This document shows positions 25,000 through 33,551 of a stretch of DNA of 55,046 nt, piece by piece. Source of the DNA: a virus; IMG/VR virus record IMGVR_UViG_3300020451_002514, positions 1-55,046 of that record; one strand, written 5' to 3'. The translations under genes and the position numbers were made by a program. Position 1 is the stretch's first letter, and each line of letters starts with the position of its first letter. The notes under the pieces are model-generated. The model had not been told where the DNA came from and did no database searches. It saw only the letters and a program-made list of their open reading frames with translations.

Positions 25000-25716
25000 A
25001 TGAAAAGAATATGTTTAACATTTGATGATGGCCTTGAAAGCCATGTTTGGGCGAAAGATTTATTAAAAGATAATGGTTTGAAAGGGACGTTTTTCATATC
25101 AACTGCTAACATGTGGGAAAACCACCCCGCCGCTATTAGTTTAGGTCTAAACGAACCTGTAATTGATCTCAATCTTTTACCAGAATTTGAAGAAGACGGT
25201 TTTGAAATCGGGAGCCATACGGTAGGTCATCCCGCATTGACTAATATTGGTAATAATGATCAGGTATTACATGAGTTAATTTCAATGAATGAAATTTTGA
25301 CTAAACATGGAGTCAAAGAGATCAACACTTTTGCCTATCCCGCATATTATGCAGACTTAAGGGTTGCTAATATTGTAAAGGCTGCTGGATTTACCCACGC
25401 TAGAACGGGGTATGATTATGGTGAACCAGATTGGACAAGATGGGATTTTCTAGAAAAACCTAAAGCCCCAAGACCAAAAATAAAATACCCCGAAGACTCT
25501 GAAAATAATTTTTTGATTAAAGTTAAAGGTATATTTAATTTTATTTATAGGTATGAGGATTTTGTTGAAGATGTAGAAGCAATGGATTCAGATGAATCTG
25601 CTGTTTTTGTTTTTCATGGTTTAAAAGAAAAAACTCTTAAAGAAGATTTTAAAAAGGTTGTTGATTTTATTACCTCTGAAGATTATATTACTTGTATAAA
25701 CTTCAGAGATATTTAG
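25000..25716 (+). CDS. Polysaccharide deacetylase (NodB fold)
   Basis: A 238-residue protein from ATG 25000, 14 bases after the previous stop. Asp9 and Asp10 in 'LTFDDG' and His73 and His77 in 'SHTVGH' are the metal-binding and catalytic residues of carbohydrate esterase family 4. 'FAYPAYYADLRVANIVKAAGFTHAR' is the third motif. There is no signal peptide, so it would act on a cytoplasmic or lipid-linked sugar, removing an N- or O-acetyl group. Confidence 0.88.
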   Translation: MKRICLTFDDGLESHVWAKDLLKDNGLKGTFFISTANMWENHPAAISLGLNEPVIDLNLLPEFEEDGFEIGSHTVGHPALTNIGNNDQVLHELISMNEILTKHGVKEINTFAYPAYYADLRVANIVKAAGFTHARTGYDYGEPDWTRWDFLEKPKAPRPKIKYPEDSENNFLIKVKGIFNFIYRYEDFVEDVEAMDSDESAVFVFHGLKEKTLKEDFKKVVDFITSEDYITCINFRDI

Positions 25717-26367
25717 ATGATAAACTCCATTTTTAAACAATTTAAAAACAAACATAAAGGAGAAGAGGCGGTCTTATTTGGGAGTGGGGTAACTTTAAAT
25801 AAGTATAAACACATTGACGCAGATATTTATGTTGGAGTAAATTATGTAGGCGATTTTGAATTATTTGATCAGTCTAAAGATAATCACCAAAAATTAGATT
25901 ATTATTTTTTTGGAGATAGAGGGAGGTGTATGGATAAGTCTTTTGATGTAAAGATAGCTAAATTTGGAGCGAGTGAAGTTGATGGCTCTTCTCATGAGTT
26001 GCATTACTCAGCACAAGAAGTTGAATCATTTGGAGCTTATCCAATGTCAGTCAGAAACATGATGCCGCCTCTCTTTAATTTAGACATTTCTGAAAACCCC
26101 ACTTGTGGAGTGTCTGTGATTTTTCATGCCTTAAATTTTCTTTTTTATACAGGTGTTAAAAGAATATACATAGTAGGTTGTGATTGCAACGAGAAGGTGT
26201 GTTTTGATGGAAAACCAATTATAAACAGTGGAGATGCTTCATATGATATTTATAAAGTCGGCTGGGAAGAGGCTAAAAATTTTATAAAAAATAATAATCT
26301 CGATACAGAAATAATTTCTGTAAATCCAGTTGGACTCAAAAATTTATTTAAAGACATAAAACAATGA
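25717..26367 (+). CDS. DUF115/MptE-like or sialyltransferase-like protein
   Basis: A 216-residue protein. 'AVLFGSGVTLNKYKHIDADIYVGVNYV' and 'TCGVSVIFHALNFLFYTGVKRIYIVGCDC' fit the Rossmann-like pattern of DUF115 and bacterial sialyltransferase-related proteins (G-G-P-L ... I--N; G--A---A---G--I-I-G-D). These families transfer sugars or phospho-groups in glycan pathways. It starts directly after the deacetylase stop (TAG then ATG) and overlaps the next gene by four bases. Confidence 0.5.
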   Translation: MINSIFKQFKNKHKGEEAVLFGSGVTLNKYKHIDADIYVGVNYVGDFELFDQSKDNHQKLDYYFFGDRGRCMDKSFDVKIAKFGASEVDGSSHELHYSAQEVESFGAYPMSVRNMMPPLFNLDISENPTCGVSVIFHALNFLFYTGVKRIYIVGCDCNEKVCFDGKPIINSGDASYDIYKVGWEEAKNFIKNNNLDTEIISVNPVGLKNLFKDIKQ

Positions 26368-27107
26368 AAGAGATAATATTACCGAAAAGCCACCCTTTAT
26401 TTAAATGGTTTCCTAACTTAGAGGGTCAGGATGTAAGCTATCCTGAATTTAAGTCTTTATTTAACGAAAAGTTAACAGTATTAGCCAAAAAGTCTAACAA
26501 TTTTAATTTACAAAAAGAAATTAAAAGTGACGAGCATATTAATTGGAGATATCCTTTAATGACTCCATTCTTTATAAAAGATGATTTGAAAAATAAGAAT
26601 GTTTTGCATATTGGGTCTCGCAAGGGTGAGATTTGCGAGGGTCTTTCTCGTTATTGTAAAAGCTTAACTTCTGTTGAAATAGTTTGGGATATCCTAGAAA
26701 AAAGCTTGGATAGAAGATATTCCTGTCCAAGAGAGGCTATATGTGATGATGTTCTTAATATTAATGAATTAAATCATTTTGACTTGGTTTATTTATATAT
26801 AGCCTTTGAAATTGATCGAAGAATAATTGAACATATTTATGCTAACACTACTGGCAAGAAAACAATCTATGTTGGAGTTCCTCAACAGCTAGATAAATTT
26901 GATCCTTTTTGTTCTTGGGCTAAAGATTTCGTGGAAAAGACTAAATCCAAATTCGATTATATTCCGATACTCTTTGATGAACTTGAAGACTATCCACCAA
27001 CTCACCACACTGATTTTACTAGAGTTACAGAGTGGAGCGGAGTAGAAACCTTTTCTAATCAATCTGGCGTTATGCTATTATTTAAAATAGACATAAATAA
27101 AAATTAA
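26364..27107 (+). CDS. Class I SAM-dependent methyltransferase-like protein
   Basis: A 247-residue protein. 'NVLHIGSRKGEICEGLSRYCKSLTSVEIVWDILEKSLDR' reads as motif I (hydrophobic strand, G-x-x-x-G-E) and the acidic end of strand 2 (VEI). 'HFDLVYLYIAFEIDR' fits strand 4. The C-terminal part is unassigned. It probably methylates a sugar or is a degenerate relative. In the operon it precedes the SIS isomerase with a short gap (stop 27107, start 27113). Confidence 0.55.
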   Translation: MKEIILPKSHPLFKWFPNLEGQDVSYPEFKSLFNEKLTVLAKKSNNFNLQKEIKSDEHINWRYPLMTPFFIKDDLKNKNVLHIGSRKGEICEGLSRYCKSLTSVEIVWDILEKSLDRRYSCPREAICDDVLNINELNHFDLVYLYIAFEIDRRIIEHIYANTTGKKTIYVGVPQQLDKFDPFCSWAKDFVEKTKSKFDYIPILFDELEDYPPTHHTDFTRVTEWSGVETFSNQSGVMLLFKIDINKN

Positions 27108-27112
27108 AAAAA

Positions 27113-27673
27113 ATGAAACTAGAACTAGAAAACTTTGAAGAAAAATTTGATACAATTGTCAGCACGACCGAGTGGGGAAAACTACAAAACTTTTACAATC
27201 AAGCCGACAATATATTCTTTTTTGGACACGGTGGAAATATGGCAGTAGCGGATCATGGCGCTGTCGATTCTTCACGTTTAACAAATAAAAATATAATAGC
27301 TCCATCTAGCGCGATTACGGCAACATCTTTTATCGCTGATACGAACTTTCATGAGTGGATAAAAAATTGGCTTAAATCAAGATCTCAATATTTAAATAAA
27401 TCAAAATGTTTAGCAGTTGGTTTCTCTTGCTCTTTAAATAATGCTTCTGCAAATAGTATTGTAAATGCATTGAATTGGGCTGACGATCAAGGAATGCCTA
27501 CTGCTATGATATCTGCTCAATATAATCCATGTGGCAATCCAAATATATTAAAGATTGTACAAAATGCTTCGTACTATCATACTTCAGAAATTTTATCCTT
27601 AGCTTTAACTTATCAATTAATAAAAGGAGCAAATTTTGAATGCCCTGCGATTCTTAAAAAAAAAGTACAATAA
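27113..27673 (+). CDS. gmhA: SIS-domain phosphosugar isomerase, GmhA-like
   Basis: A 186-residue protein; E. coli GmhA has 192. 'IFFFGHGGNMAVADHGAVD' (34-52) is the phosphosugar-binding G-x-GG-S/N-A-DA-H loop. 'IAPSSAITATSFIADTNFHEWIKNWL' and 'CLAVGFSCSLNNASANSIVNALNWADDQGMPTAMIS' follow the sedoheptulose-7-phosphate isomerase pattern. It would make D-glycero-D-manno-heptose 7-phosphate, the first step of heptose synthesis. The next gene is a HAD phosphatase. The symbol rests on family resemblance plus the other heptose genes. Confidence 0.75.
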   Translation: MKLELENFEEKFDTIVSTTEWGKLQNFYNQADNIFFFGHGGNMAVADHGAVDSSRLTNKNIIAPSSAITATSFIADTNFHEWIKNWLKSRSQYLNKSKCLAVGFSCSLNNASANSIVNALNWADDQGMPTAMISAQYNPCGNPNILKIVQNASYYHTSEILSLALTYQLIKGANFECPAILKKKVQ

Positions 27674-27676
27674 GTG

Positions 27677-28072
27677 ATGAGCGAAATAAAACAGACTCCT
27701 ATTGGTTTTGAACATGAAGAAAATAATCTAGCGATTGATTTTGATGGAGTTATACATTCTTTTGATAAAGGTTATCATGATGGTACTTGTTATGGTGAAA
27801 TAATAGCAGGTGCTGAAAACTCTATAAAAGAATTAAGCAAAAAATATAATATTATTATTTTTACCGCAAAAGTAAAACCTAATAGACCTATAGTAAATGG
27901 TAAAACAGGACTTCAACTTGTTCAAGAGTGGTTGACTAAAAAAGGATTGATTGATTACATTGATGAAATAACCTCAGAAAAGCCTAGAGCAAAGTTTTAC
28001 ATAGATGACAAAGGTATAAGGTTTACCTCTTGGGAGCAGACTATGAATGATTTGAAAAATTTAGATGAGTAA
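27677..28072 (+). CDS. HAD-superfamily phosphatase (GmhB-type candidate)
   Basis: A 131-residue protein from ATG 27677 (GTG 27674 is the alternative). Asp21-Phe-Asp23-Gly-Val is HAD motif I, Thr63 in 'IIFTAK' motif II, Lys106 in 'PRAKFY' the likely motif III lysine, and Asp110-Asp111 motif IV. Being next to the GmhA-like gene, it may remove the C7 phosphate from heptose 1,7-bisphosphate. Other sugar or nucleotide phosphatase roles are possible. Confidence 0.65.
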   Translation: MSEIKQTPIGFEHEENNLAIDFDGVIHSFDKGYHDGTCYGEIIAGAENSIKELSKKYNIIIFTAKVKPNRPIVNGKTGLQLVQEWLTKKGLIDYIDEITSEKPRAKFYIDDKGIRFTSWEQTMNDLKNLDE

Positions 28073-28718
28073 AATTATTAAAGCTGTTATTCCTGTCAGA
28101 AAAGGTTCTGAAAGAGTTAAGAATAAAAATGTAAAAAAATTCGGGGATTCGTCTCTTTTAGAAAATAAAATTGAAACCCTTAAAGAAGTTAAAGGGTTAG
28201 ATTCCATAGTGGTTAATTCTGACTGTTTTGAAATGTTAGATATAGCCGTAAGATATGGCGTAGAGGCTCAAAAAAGAGATGACTACTTTGCTAGCTCAAA
28301 AGTTAATAATAGTGAATATTTTGAACATATAGGTGAAGTGACAAATGCAGATCACATAATGTATGCTCCTGTTACTTGCCCTTTTGTCGAAGTTAAAACT
28401 ATAGAAAAATGTATATCTGAATATCAACATCTAGCACAAAATGATAGTGTGATGACAGCATTTGATGTAAAACATCATATGTGGCTTGACGGAAAGCCAA
28501 TAAATTATGATCCTAAAAATGCTCCAAATAGCCAAGATTTACCTGAAATACTTGGAGTTCACTATGGTGTTTCTATCATAAGTAAGGAATTGATGATTGA
28601 AAATAGAAATGTTGTTGGATATAATCCCCTTTTTATAAAATTAAATGAAATGGAAGCAATTGACATAGATACAGAAATAGAATTTATGTTTGCAGATTAT
28701 ATGTTTTGGAAAAAATGA
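28065..28718 (+). CDS. Acylneuraminate/CMP-sugar cytidylyltransferase (NeuA-like)
   Basis: A 217-residue nucleotidyltransferase. The start 'KAVIPVRKGSERVKNKNVKKFGDSSLLENKI' carries the R-x-x-S-x-R-x-x-x-KN motif of CMP-sialic and CMP-Kdo synthetases. 'VVNSD' and 'YAPVTCPF' (family: L-P-T-P) are further markers. It activates an acidic nine- or eight-carbon sugar, or a related sugar, with CTP. No sialic acid synthase (NeuB) or NeuC is visible in the window, so the sugar must come from the host or from genes elsewhere. Confidence 0.78.
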   Translation: MSKIIKAVIPVRKGSERVKNKNVKKFGDSSLLENKIETLKEVKGLDSIVVNSDCFEMLDIAVRYGVEAQKRDDYFASSKVNNSEYFEHIGEVTNADHIMYAPVTCPFVEVKTIEKCISEYQHLAQNDSVMTAFDVKHHMWLDGKPINYDPKNAPNSQDLPEILGVHYGVSIISKELMIENRNVVGYNPLFIKLNEMEAIDIDTEIEFMFADYMFWKK

Positions 28719-29782
28719 AAAAAGTAATAGTTACAGGAGTTACAGGTCAAGATGGTAGTAATATGGTCGATTATCTTTTGAGAGAAACTGATCATATGAT
28801 TATTGGAGGCGTTAGAAGATTAAGTGTTAAAAATCATCAGAACATTGAACACTTACATGATGAAGATAGGTTTTTCTTAATTGATTTAGATGTAACTGAT
28901 GCTCAAAATACTGATGAGGTAATAGCTGAACACAAGCCAGATTATTTTATTAATTTTGCTGCTAATTCTTTTGTTGGTACAAGTTGGAAAATGCCAACTC
29001 AACACATGGAGACGAATGCTTTAGCTGTGTTACATCAACTTGAAGCTATAAAAAGACATTGTCCTGATTGTAGATACTATAATGCTGGTTCTTCCGAAGA
29101 ATTTGGAGATGTTATTGAGACACCTCAAAGTGAAAAACATCCACTTAGACCTCGCAGTCCTTATGGAGCTTCTAAATGTTCGGCAAGACATTTAGTAAAA
29201 GTTTACAGAGATTCATATGATTTGTATGCTGTTCAGGGATGGTTATTTAATCACGAAGGTACAAGGAGAGGGGAAGAGTTTGTCACTAGAAAAATTACAA
29301 CTAATATAGCTCGAATTTCTTATGAATACGCGCACGAGAAACAATTTAAACCTTTGACCCTTGGGAATGTTGATTCAAAACGCGATTGGAGTGACTCTGA
29401 AGATTTCATGGATGGTATTTGGCGCATGCTAAACCAAGATCAATTTGACTCTTACGTGGATAATAATTATAAGCCAAAAGAATATGTTCTTTCATCTGAT
29501 GAAACTCATACAATTAGAGAGTTTGTAGAGGAGGCGTTTCACATTGCAGGATTTCATAGGTCAATGTGTAGGTGGGAGGGTAAAGGAGTTCATGAAAAAT
29601 ATTATCATGGAGAGGACTTGTTGGTAGAAATTAGCGATAAATTCTATAGACCAGCAGAGGTTGATTTATTATACGGTGATTCTTCAAAAGCTAGAAATGA
29701 ATTAAACTGGAAGCCTCAAACAGATTTTACAGGATTAGTTACCAAAATGGTTAAAAATGATTTAGAACTTGCATCTCTTTAA
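28715..29782 (+). CDS. gmd: GDP-mannose 4,6-dehydratase
   Basis: A 355-residue protein from ATG 28715, in an ATGA overlap. It has Gly8-Val-Thr-Gly-Gln-Asp-Gly (NADP-binding GxTGQDGS), 'GSSEEFGD' with the catalytic Ser-Glu, 'SPYGASK' (Tyr-x3-Lys) and 'LFNHEGTRRGEEFVTRKI', a signature I regard as specific to Gmd (FNHESPRRGE-FVTRKI). It converts GDP-mannose to GDP-4-keto-6-deoxymannose, precursor of fucose, rhamnose or perosamine. It is the last gene of the glycan operon; no GMER partner is seen nearby. Confidence 0.92.
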   Translation: MKKVIVTGVTGQDGSNMVDYLLRETDHMIIGGVRRLSVKNHQNIEHLHDEDRFFLIDLDVTDAQNTDEVIAEHKPDYFINFAANSFVGTSWKMPTQHMETNALAVLHQLEAIKRHCPDCRYYNAGSSEEFGDVIETPQSEKHPLRPRSPYGASKCSARHLVKVYRDSYDLYAVQGWLFNHEGTRRGEEFVTRKITTNIARISYEYAHEKQFKPLTLGNVDSKRDWSDSEDFMDGIWRMLNQDQFDSYVDNNYKPKEYVLSSDETHTIREFVEEAFHIAGFHRSMCRWEGKGVHEKYYHGEDLLVEISDKFYRPAEVDLLYGDSSKARNELNWKPQTDFTGLVTKMVKNDLELASL

Positions 29783-29790
29783 AGAGGTGC
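29771..29790. terminator. Inverted repeat at the end of the glycan operon
   Basis: GCATCTCT and AGAGGTGC around TTAA: an eight-pair stem with one wobble, overlapping the gmd stop codon. There is no T tract. It marks the border between the glycan and replication genes and may be a weak terminator or processing site. Confidence 0.35.
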
Positions 29791-29802
29791 TTAAAGTCTG
29801 GG

Positions 29803-30285
29803 ATGTCCAGTGGTTTTAAAACGTGTAAATCTTGTGGGAACAGCAAGGTTTTTTCTTTAGTGCAAAAATGCTCTTGCGGATTTGTATTTTATGAAAGAAG
29901 AAGACGTAAAGGTGAAAAAGTGAAAAGGAAACCAAACGAAAAATTTCGTCGTCTGAAAAAATTCGTTACAAGAAGTTTTTCGGATATAAAATTTTCTGAA
30001 GAGGAGTTAAGTAGGGAGGTTCATGTGGCTAAAGTTATGGTCGAAATTTGTTACTCTGATTATGATTTTATAGCAAAGTATACAATTCCTAGCTGGGTTA
30101 GAGATAAAAATACTTTACTTTGGTTTAAAACAACAGACGGTAAAAAATATTTAAAACGCAAATACGAAGAGTATTTATTTAAACCTGAAGCTAATGAAGA
30201 TATTTTTGTTGACGAGGGTGAAATAAAAGGCGAGAATATAATTTATAAGAAAAGAAAGAGTTTAAGAGATTTTTTAGATGAGTAA
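29803..30285 (+). CDS. Zinc-ribbon protein, unknown function
   Basis: A 160-residue basic protein. The N-terminus has two Cys pairs, 'CKSCGN' and 'CSCGF', forming a zinc ribbon, followed by an Arg/Lys-rich stretch (YERRRRKGEKVKRK). The rest is helical and charged and ends DFLDE. It opens the replication cluster and overlaps the RecA-like gene by eight bases, so a nucleic-acid-binding role in replication or recombination is likely. No family recognised. Confidence 0.6.
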   Translation: MSSGFKTCKSCGNSKVFSLVQKCSCGFVFYERRRRKGEKVKRKPNEKFRRLKKFVTRSFSDIKFSEEELSREVHVAKVMVEICYSDYDFIAKYTIPSWVRDKNTLLWFKTTDGKKYLKRKYEEYLFKPEANEDIFVDEGEIKGENIIYKKRKSLRDFLDE

Positions 30286-31405
30286 GAAAAACGATAAAGG
30301 TAAGAGCGCTAGTGATTTTTCTAGCGAATATTTTAAGTCTAACAAAGACGATCACTATAATTATGCAAAAGCCGCAGAAGAATATTTAGTTTCTAGTGGA
30401 TCTATGTATATGGATCATGTTCTTGGAGGTGGGTTTGGTGCAGGGTTGCATAGATTCATAGGAGCTAATGAGGGTGGTAAAACCAATGCAGCTCTTCATG
30501 TAATGTTTAATATGTTCAAAAGTGTAAGTAAATCTAAGGGTTTATTTATAAAAGCAGAGGGTAGACTTAGCAAAGAGATAAAAGAAAGATCTGGATTGAA
30601 ATTTGTATATGATCCATCGGAATGGGTTAGTGGAACATGTTTAGTTTTTGAATGTAATGTTTTTGATACCGTGATAGACTATTTAAGAGGTTTGCTTAAG
30701 AATAATAGCGAGGATGAAAGATTTTGTATTATCATAGATAGTATGGATGGGATGATAGCTAAAGATGATCTAGAGAAAAGCACAAATGAAGCTAGAAAAG
30801 TCGCCGCAGGAGCTTTAATTACTTCAGATTTTTTGAAAAGGGTTAGCCTCGGTATGTCAAAGTTTGGGCATATGTGCATTATGATATCTCAAGTCAGATC
30901 ATCAATTAAAGCTAGTCAATATACAAAAAGTGATCCCAATAATCAGACTAACAGTAGTGGAGGTAATGCTATTTTACACTATCCTGATTGGATTTTAGAG
31001 TTTAGAAAGAGAAGGCAGTCTGAGCTTTTCTTACAAGACCAGAGTGCGATTTTAAGTTTAAGTAATAAACCAATAGGTCATATAGCTACAGTCAAAATAT
31101 TAAAATCTACAAATGAAACTACAGGACAGACTGTTCAATATCCTATAAAATATGGAAGAACAAATGGTAGATCTATATGGGTTGAAAAAGAGGTTATAGA
31201 TATGCTTCTGATGTGGGCCTTTTTAGTGAAAAGAGGGGCTTGGATTACAGTTGACTCAAGTTTACTTGAACACTGCAAGTCTCATAAATTAGATATGCCA
31301 GAAAAATTTCAAGGCACTAATAAAATTTTAGAGAATCTTGAAGAAAACCCTAAAATTAAACAAATTCTAAAAGACTTTGTAGAAAAAGAAATAATTGGAA
31401 AATGA
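30278..31405 (+). CDS. RecA/UvsX-like recombinase
   Basis: A 375-residue ATPase. 'GANEGGKT' (62-69) is the Walker A loop, 'FCIIIDSMDG' (149-158) Walker B, and 'MCIMISQVRSSI' plus the following Thr/Ser/Asn-rich loop fit the L1/L2 DNA-binding part of the RecA core. 'MYMDHVLGGGFGAGLHRFIGANEGGKT' mirrors the RecA/UvsX opening. It should form filaments on ssDNA and drive recombination-dependent replication. Upstream overlap is eight bases and downstream overlap is ATGA. Confidence 0.85.
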   Translation: MSKKNDKGKSASDFSSEYFKSNKDDHYNYAKAAEEYLVSSGSMYMDHVLGGGFGAGLHRFIGANEGGKTNAALHVMFNMFKSVSKSKGLFIKAEGRLSKEIKERSGLKFVYDPSEWVSGTCLVFECNVFDTVIDYLRGLLKNNSEDERFCIIIDSMDGMIAKDDLEKSTNEARKVAAGALITSDFLKRVSLGMSKFGHMCIMISQVRSSIKASQYTKSDPNNQTNSSGGNAILHYPDWILEFRKRRQSELFLQDQSAILSLSNKPIGHIATVKILKSTNETTGQTVQYPIKYGRTNGRSIWVEKEVIDMLLMWAFLVKRGAWITVDSSLLEHCKSHKLDMPEKFQGTNKILENLEENPKIKQILKDFVEKEIIGK

Positions 31406-31815
31406 TTTTTCTTTGTACAAATGGTCGCAAAAAGAAAATAGTAAACTCAGTAAAGTATCTAATAGACTGGGATGCTGACTGTAAAAGCGGCATACAAAAA
31501 ACAGTAAAAAATGTTTTACATGATAGTTGGTTTGCTGATGTTGTCTTTGAGGAATTTCCAGTAGCAGGAACTAGGCTGACTTTTGATTTTTTTAACGCTA
31601 CAAGAAATATAGCAGTTGAAGTTGACGGGAATCAGCATTACAAGTACAACAAGTTTTTTCACTCTAATTCCAGACAAAATTTTTTATCTCAATTGCAAAG
31701 AGACGAAAAGAAAGAATATTTTTGTGAAATTAATAATATAACTCTGCTGAGGATTTTGGAATCTGAAATAGTAGAAGGACAATTCCCAAATAAAACTTTT
31801 TTGAATAATATATAA
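31402..31815 (+). CDS. Vsr/PD-(D/E)XK-like endonuclease
   Basis: A 137-residue protein. 'TRLTFDFFNATRNIAVEVDGNQHYKYNKFFHSN' resembles the active site of small very-short-patch or DUF559-like nucleases: Asp62, then Glu73-Val-Asp-Gly-x-x-His-Tyr (73-80). It is followed by a helix with paired charged residues and 'ITLLRI', the usual last strand. A resolvase, nickase or repair nuclease is plausible in this RecA-DnaB setting. Specificity cannot be deduced. Confidence 0.65.
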   Translation: MIFLCTNGRKKKIVNSVKYLIDWDADCKSGIQKTVKNVLHDSWFADVVFEEFPVAGTRLTFDFFNATRNIAVEVDGNQHYKYNKFFHSNSRQNFLSQLQRDEKKEYFCEINNITLLRILESEIVEGQFPNKTFLNNI

Positions 31816-31816
31816 T

Positions 31817-32041
31817 ATGTCTCTTGTAGAAGAAGAAAGCGCATTACCACAATCTTTGCTACAAAAACTCTATGACTCAACAGGGTCATCAACAGGGGGA
31901 AATAAAGGGTTTTTACTCGTGTATGTAAACTCTGAAGGAGAGCCTGTTATAAGCGGTAAAACTGAAAACTCTTGTGTAGAAATGGCTTTGACTAAGTTGT
32001 TAGAATTGAGTCTTAAAAATGATGAAAGCTTAAGTAGATGA
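31817..32041 (+). CDS. Small hypothetical protein between endonuclease and helicase
   Basis: A 74-residue protein with a Ser/Gly stretch (DSTGSSTGGNKG) then 'FLLVYVNSEGEPVISGKTENSCVEMALTKLLEL', consistent with a small strand-helix fold. It starts one base after the endonuclease stop and overlaps the helicase start by four bases. Its position suggests a replication accessory factor, for example a helicase loader, but no family is recognised. Confidence 0.55.
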   Translation: MSLVEEESALPQSLLQKLYDSTGSSTGGNKGFLLVYVNSEGEPVISGKTENSCVEMALTKLLELSLKNDESLSR

Positions 32042-33549
32042 TTAGCTCACAAAGTTTAGAGAAAAACGTTTTAAGCTGCATACTTCAACACCAACACAAG
32101 TGGGAGGAGGTAGCTACCTATCTTAATGAAGATGACTTTTATAGCGAAGACTCTAAAGTTAATTGTTCTATATTCAAATTGCTAAAACACTCTCTAGATA
32201 ACGCTGAGAGGATAGACGAACATATCTTAATAGAAAGATTAAAAGCTTTAGGTGTATCTTTTCCTGATAGTATTGATGTCGCTGAATACATCAGGCAAAT
32301 GGCATTCATACCTATCTCTGAAGACTTACTTTTACCTAATGTAAAAGAACTTAAAAAATATTCAGCTAGAAGACATATCTATAATGCTTGCACTAAAGTT
32401 AGTAGACATGTAAAAAACATAGACCCTAATTATAAATACTCAGAGATTATAGATGAGTGCGACAAGATTTATAATACTGAGCTTCAAAATTTTGAAGGTG
32501 GAGAAACTGAAACTCAAAACTTATTTGAGTTAATGTCTCCTGTTATTGAGGAAAGAGGAGAGAACCCTCAAACAGAATTCGGAATGATGGGACCACATAA
32601 AAGAATAAATGAAATATATGGGTCTTTGTTATTAGCAGGAAACATTTCGGTTGTGGTTGCAAGATCGGGAGTTGGTAAAACGAATTTTTGCATGGACTTT
32701 ACTACTAAAGTTTCTAAAAACTATAATGTGCCTGTTGTTCATTTTGATAATGGAGAAATGAGTGAGGAAGAACTTATTTTCAGGCAAGCTTCTGCGCTAA
32801 CAGGTTTGCCTATACATCTTTTTCAAACTGGAGAATGGAGGACACATTCTCGCAATAATATGTCAGCAGAAGAAGTTACTAAGACTGTTAGGGAAACTCT
32901 TGATAAAGTAAAAGGTATGAAATTTTACTATGAAAATGTTGCAGGAATGACTCCAGACGAAATGTGTTCTCTTCTTAAAAGGTTGTACTATACAAAAGTA
33001 GGTAGAGGTAATCCTATGATTTTTAGTTTTGATTACATTAAAAGTGATTTTTCTAAAATGGGAGATAACCCATGGCAGCAAGTTTCTTATATGGTTCATA
33101 GATTTAAACAGGCTATACATAGAGAACTTTGTTTTGAAGGAAACCCTTGTGTATCTATGATTACTTCAGTGCAAGCTAATAGATACGGCATAACAAACAA
33201 TAGAGGTGCAGATACTATAATTGATGATGAAAGTGTTGTTTCTCTTTCTGATGGTATTACACAATTTTGCTCTCATCTCTTTCTTTTGAGAAAAAAGGTA
33301 GTGGAAGAAATTCAACAAGATGGCATTGATAGAGGGACTCATAAATTTATAAATTTAAAATCAAGACACTTGGGCAAAAATCCATTGAGAGCTATAAATG
33401 ACGTAGAACTTTTAGACGGTTCTAAAAGAAAAAATTACATCAATTTAGAGTTCAAAAACTTCTCTGTTAAAGAGAGAGGAGATTTGCAAGATGTTGTAGA
33501 CTCTCAAAGAGGGACTAATGCTCACATTCATCAACAGCTAACTGATTAG
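32038..33549 (+). CDS. dnaB: Replicative DNA helicase, DnaB-like
   Basis: A 503-residue protein with an N-terminal helical domain ('SSQSLEKNVLSCILQHQHKWEEVATYLNEDDFYSEDSKVNCSIF', the DnaB-N pattern) and a RecA-like motor. Walker A is 'ARSGVGKT' (208-215). 'VVHFDNGEMSEEEL' is motif 1a with the conserved E-M, 'IFSFDYIKS' Walker B, and 'HLFLLRKK' and 'FINLKSRHLGKNPLRAI' the late motifs with the Arg finger. It unwinds DNA at the fork, 5' to 3', with the primase next door. Coding starts in an ATGA overlap. Confidence 0.9.
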   Translation: MISSQSLEKNVLSCILQHQHKWEEVATYLNEDDFYSEDSKVNCSIFKLLKHSLDNAERIDEHILIERLKALGVSFPDSIDVAEYIRQMAFIPISEDLLLPNVKELKKYSARRHIYNACTKVSRHVKNIDPNYKYSEIIDECDKIYNTELQNFEGGETETQNLFELMSPVIEERGENPQTEFGMMGPHKRINEIYGSLLLAGNISVVVARSGVGKTNFCMDFTTKVSKNYNVPVVHFDNGEMSEEELIFRQASALTGLPIHLFQTGEWRTHSRNNMSAEEVTKTVRETLDKVKGMKFYYENVAGMTPDEMCSLLKRLYYTKVGRGNPMIFSFDYIKSDFSKMGDNPWQQVSYMVHRFKQAIHRELCFEGNPCVSMITSVQANRYGITNNRGADTIIDDESVVSLSDGITQFCSHLFLLRKKVVEEIQQDGIDRGTHKFINLKSRHLGKNPLRAINDVELLDGSKRKNYINLEFKNFSVKERGDLQDVVDSQRGTNAHIHQQLTD

Positions 33550-33551
33550 CG

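Noticed and set aside
27113-28072. GDP-D-alpha-D-heptose route (HddA/HddC)
   Set aside because: The kinase and nucleotidyltransferase at 49568-50805 match HldE halves and an HldD-like epimerase is present, so the ADP route fits better.
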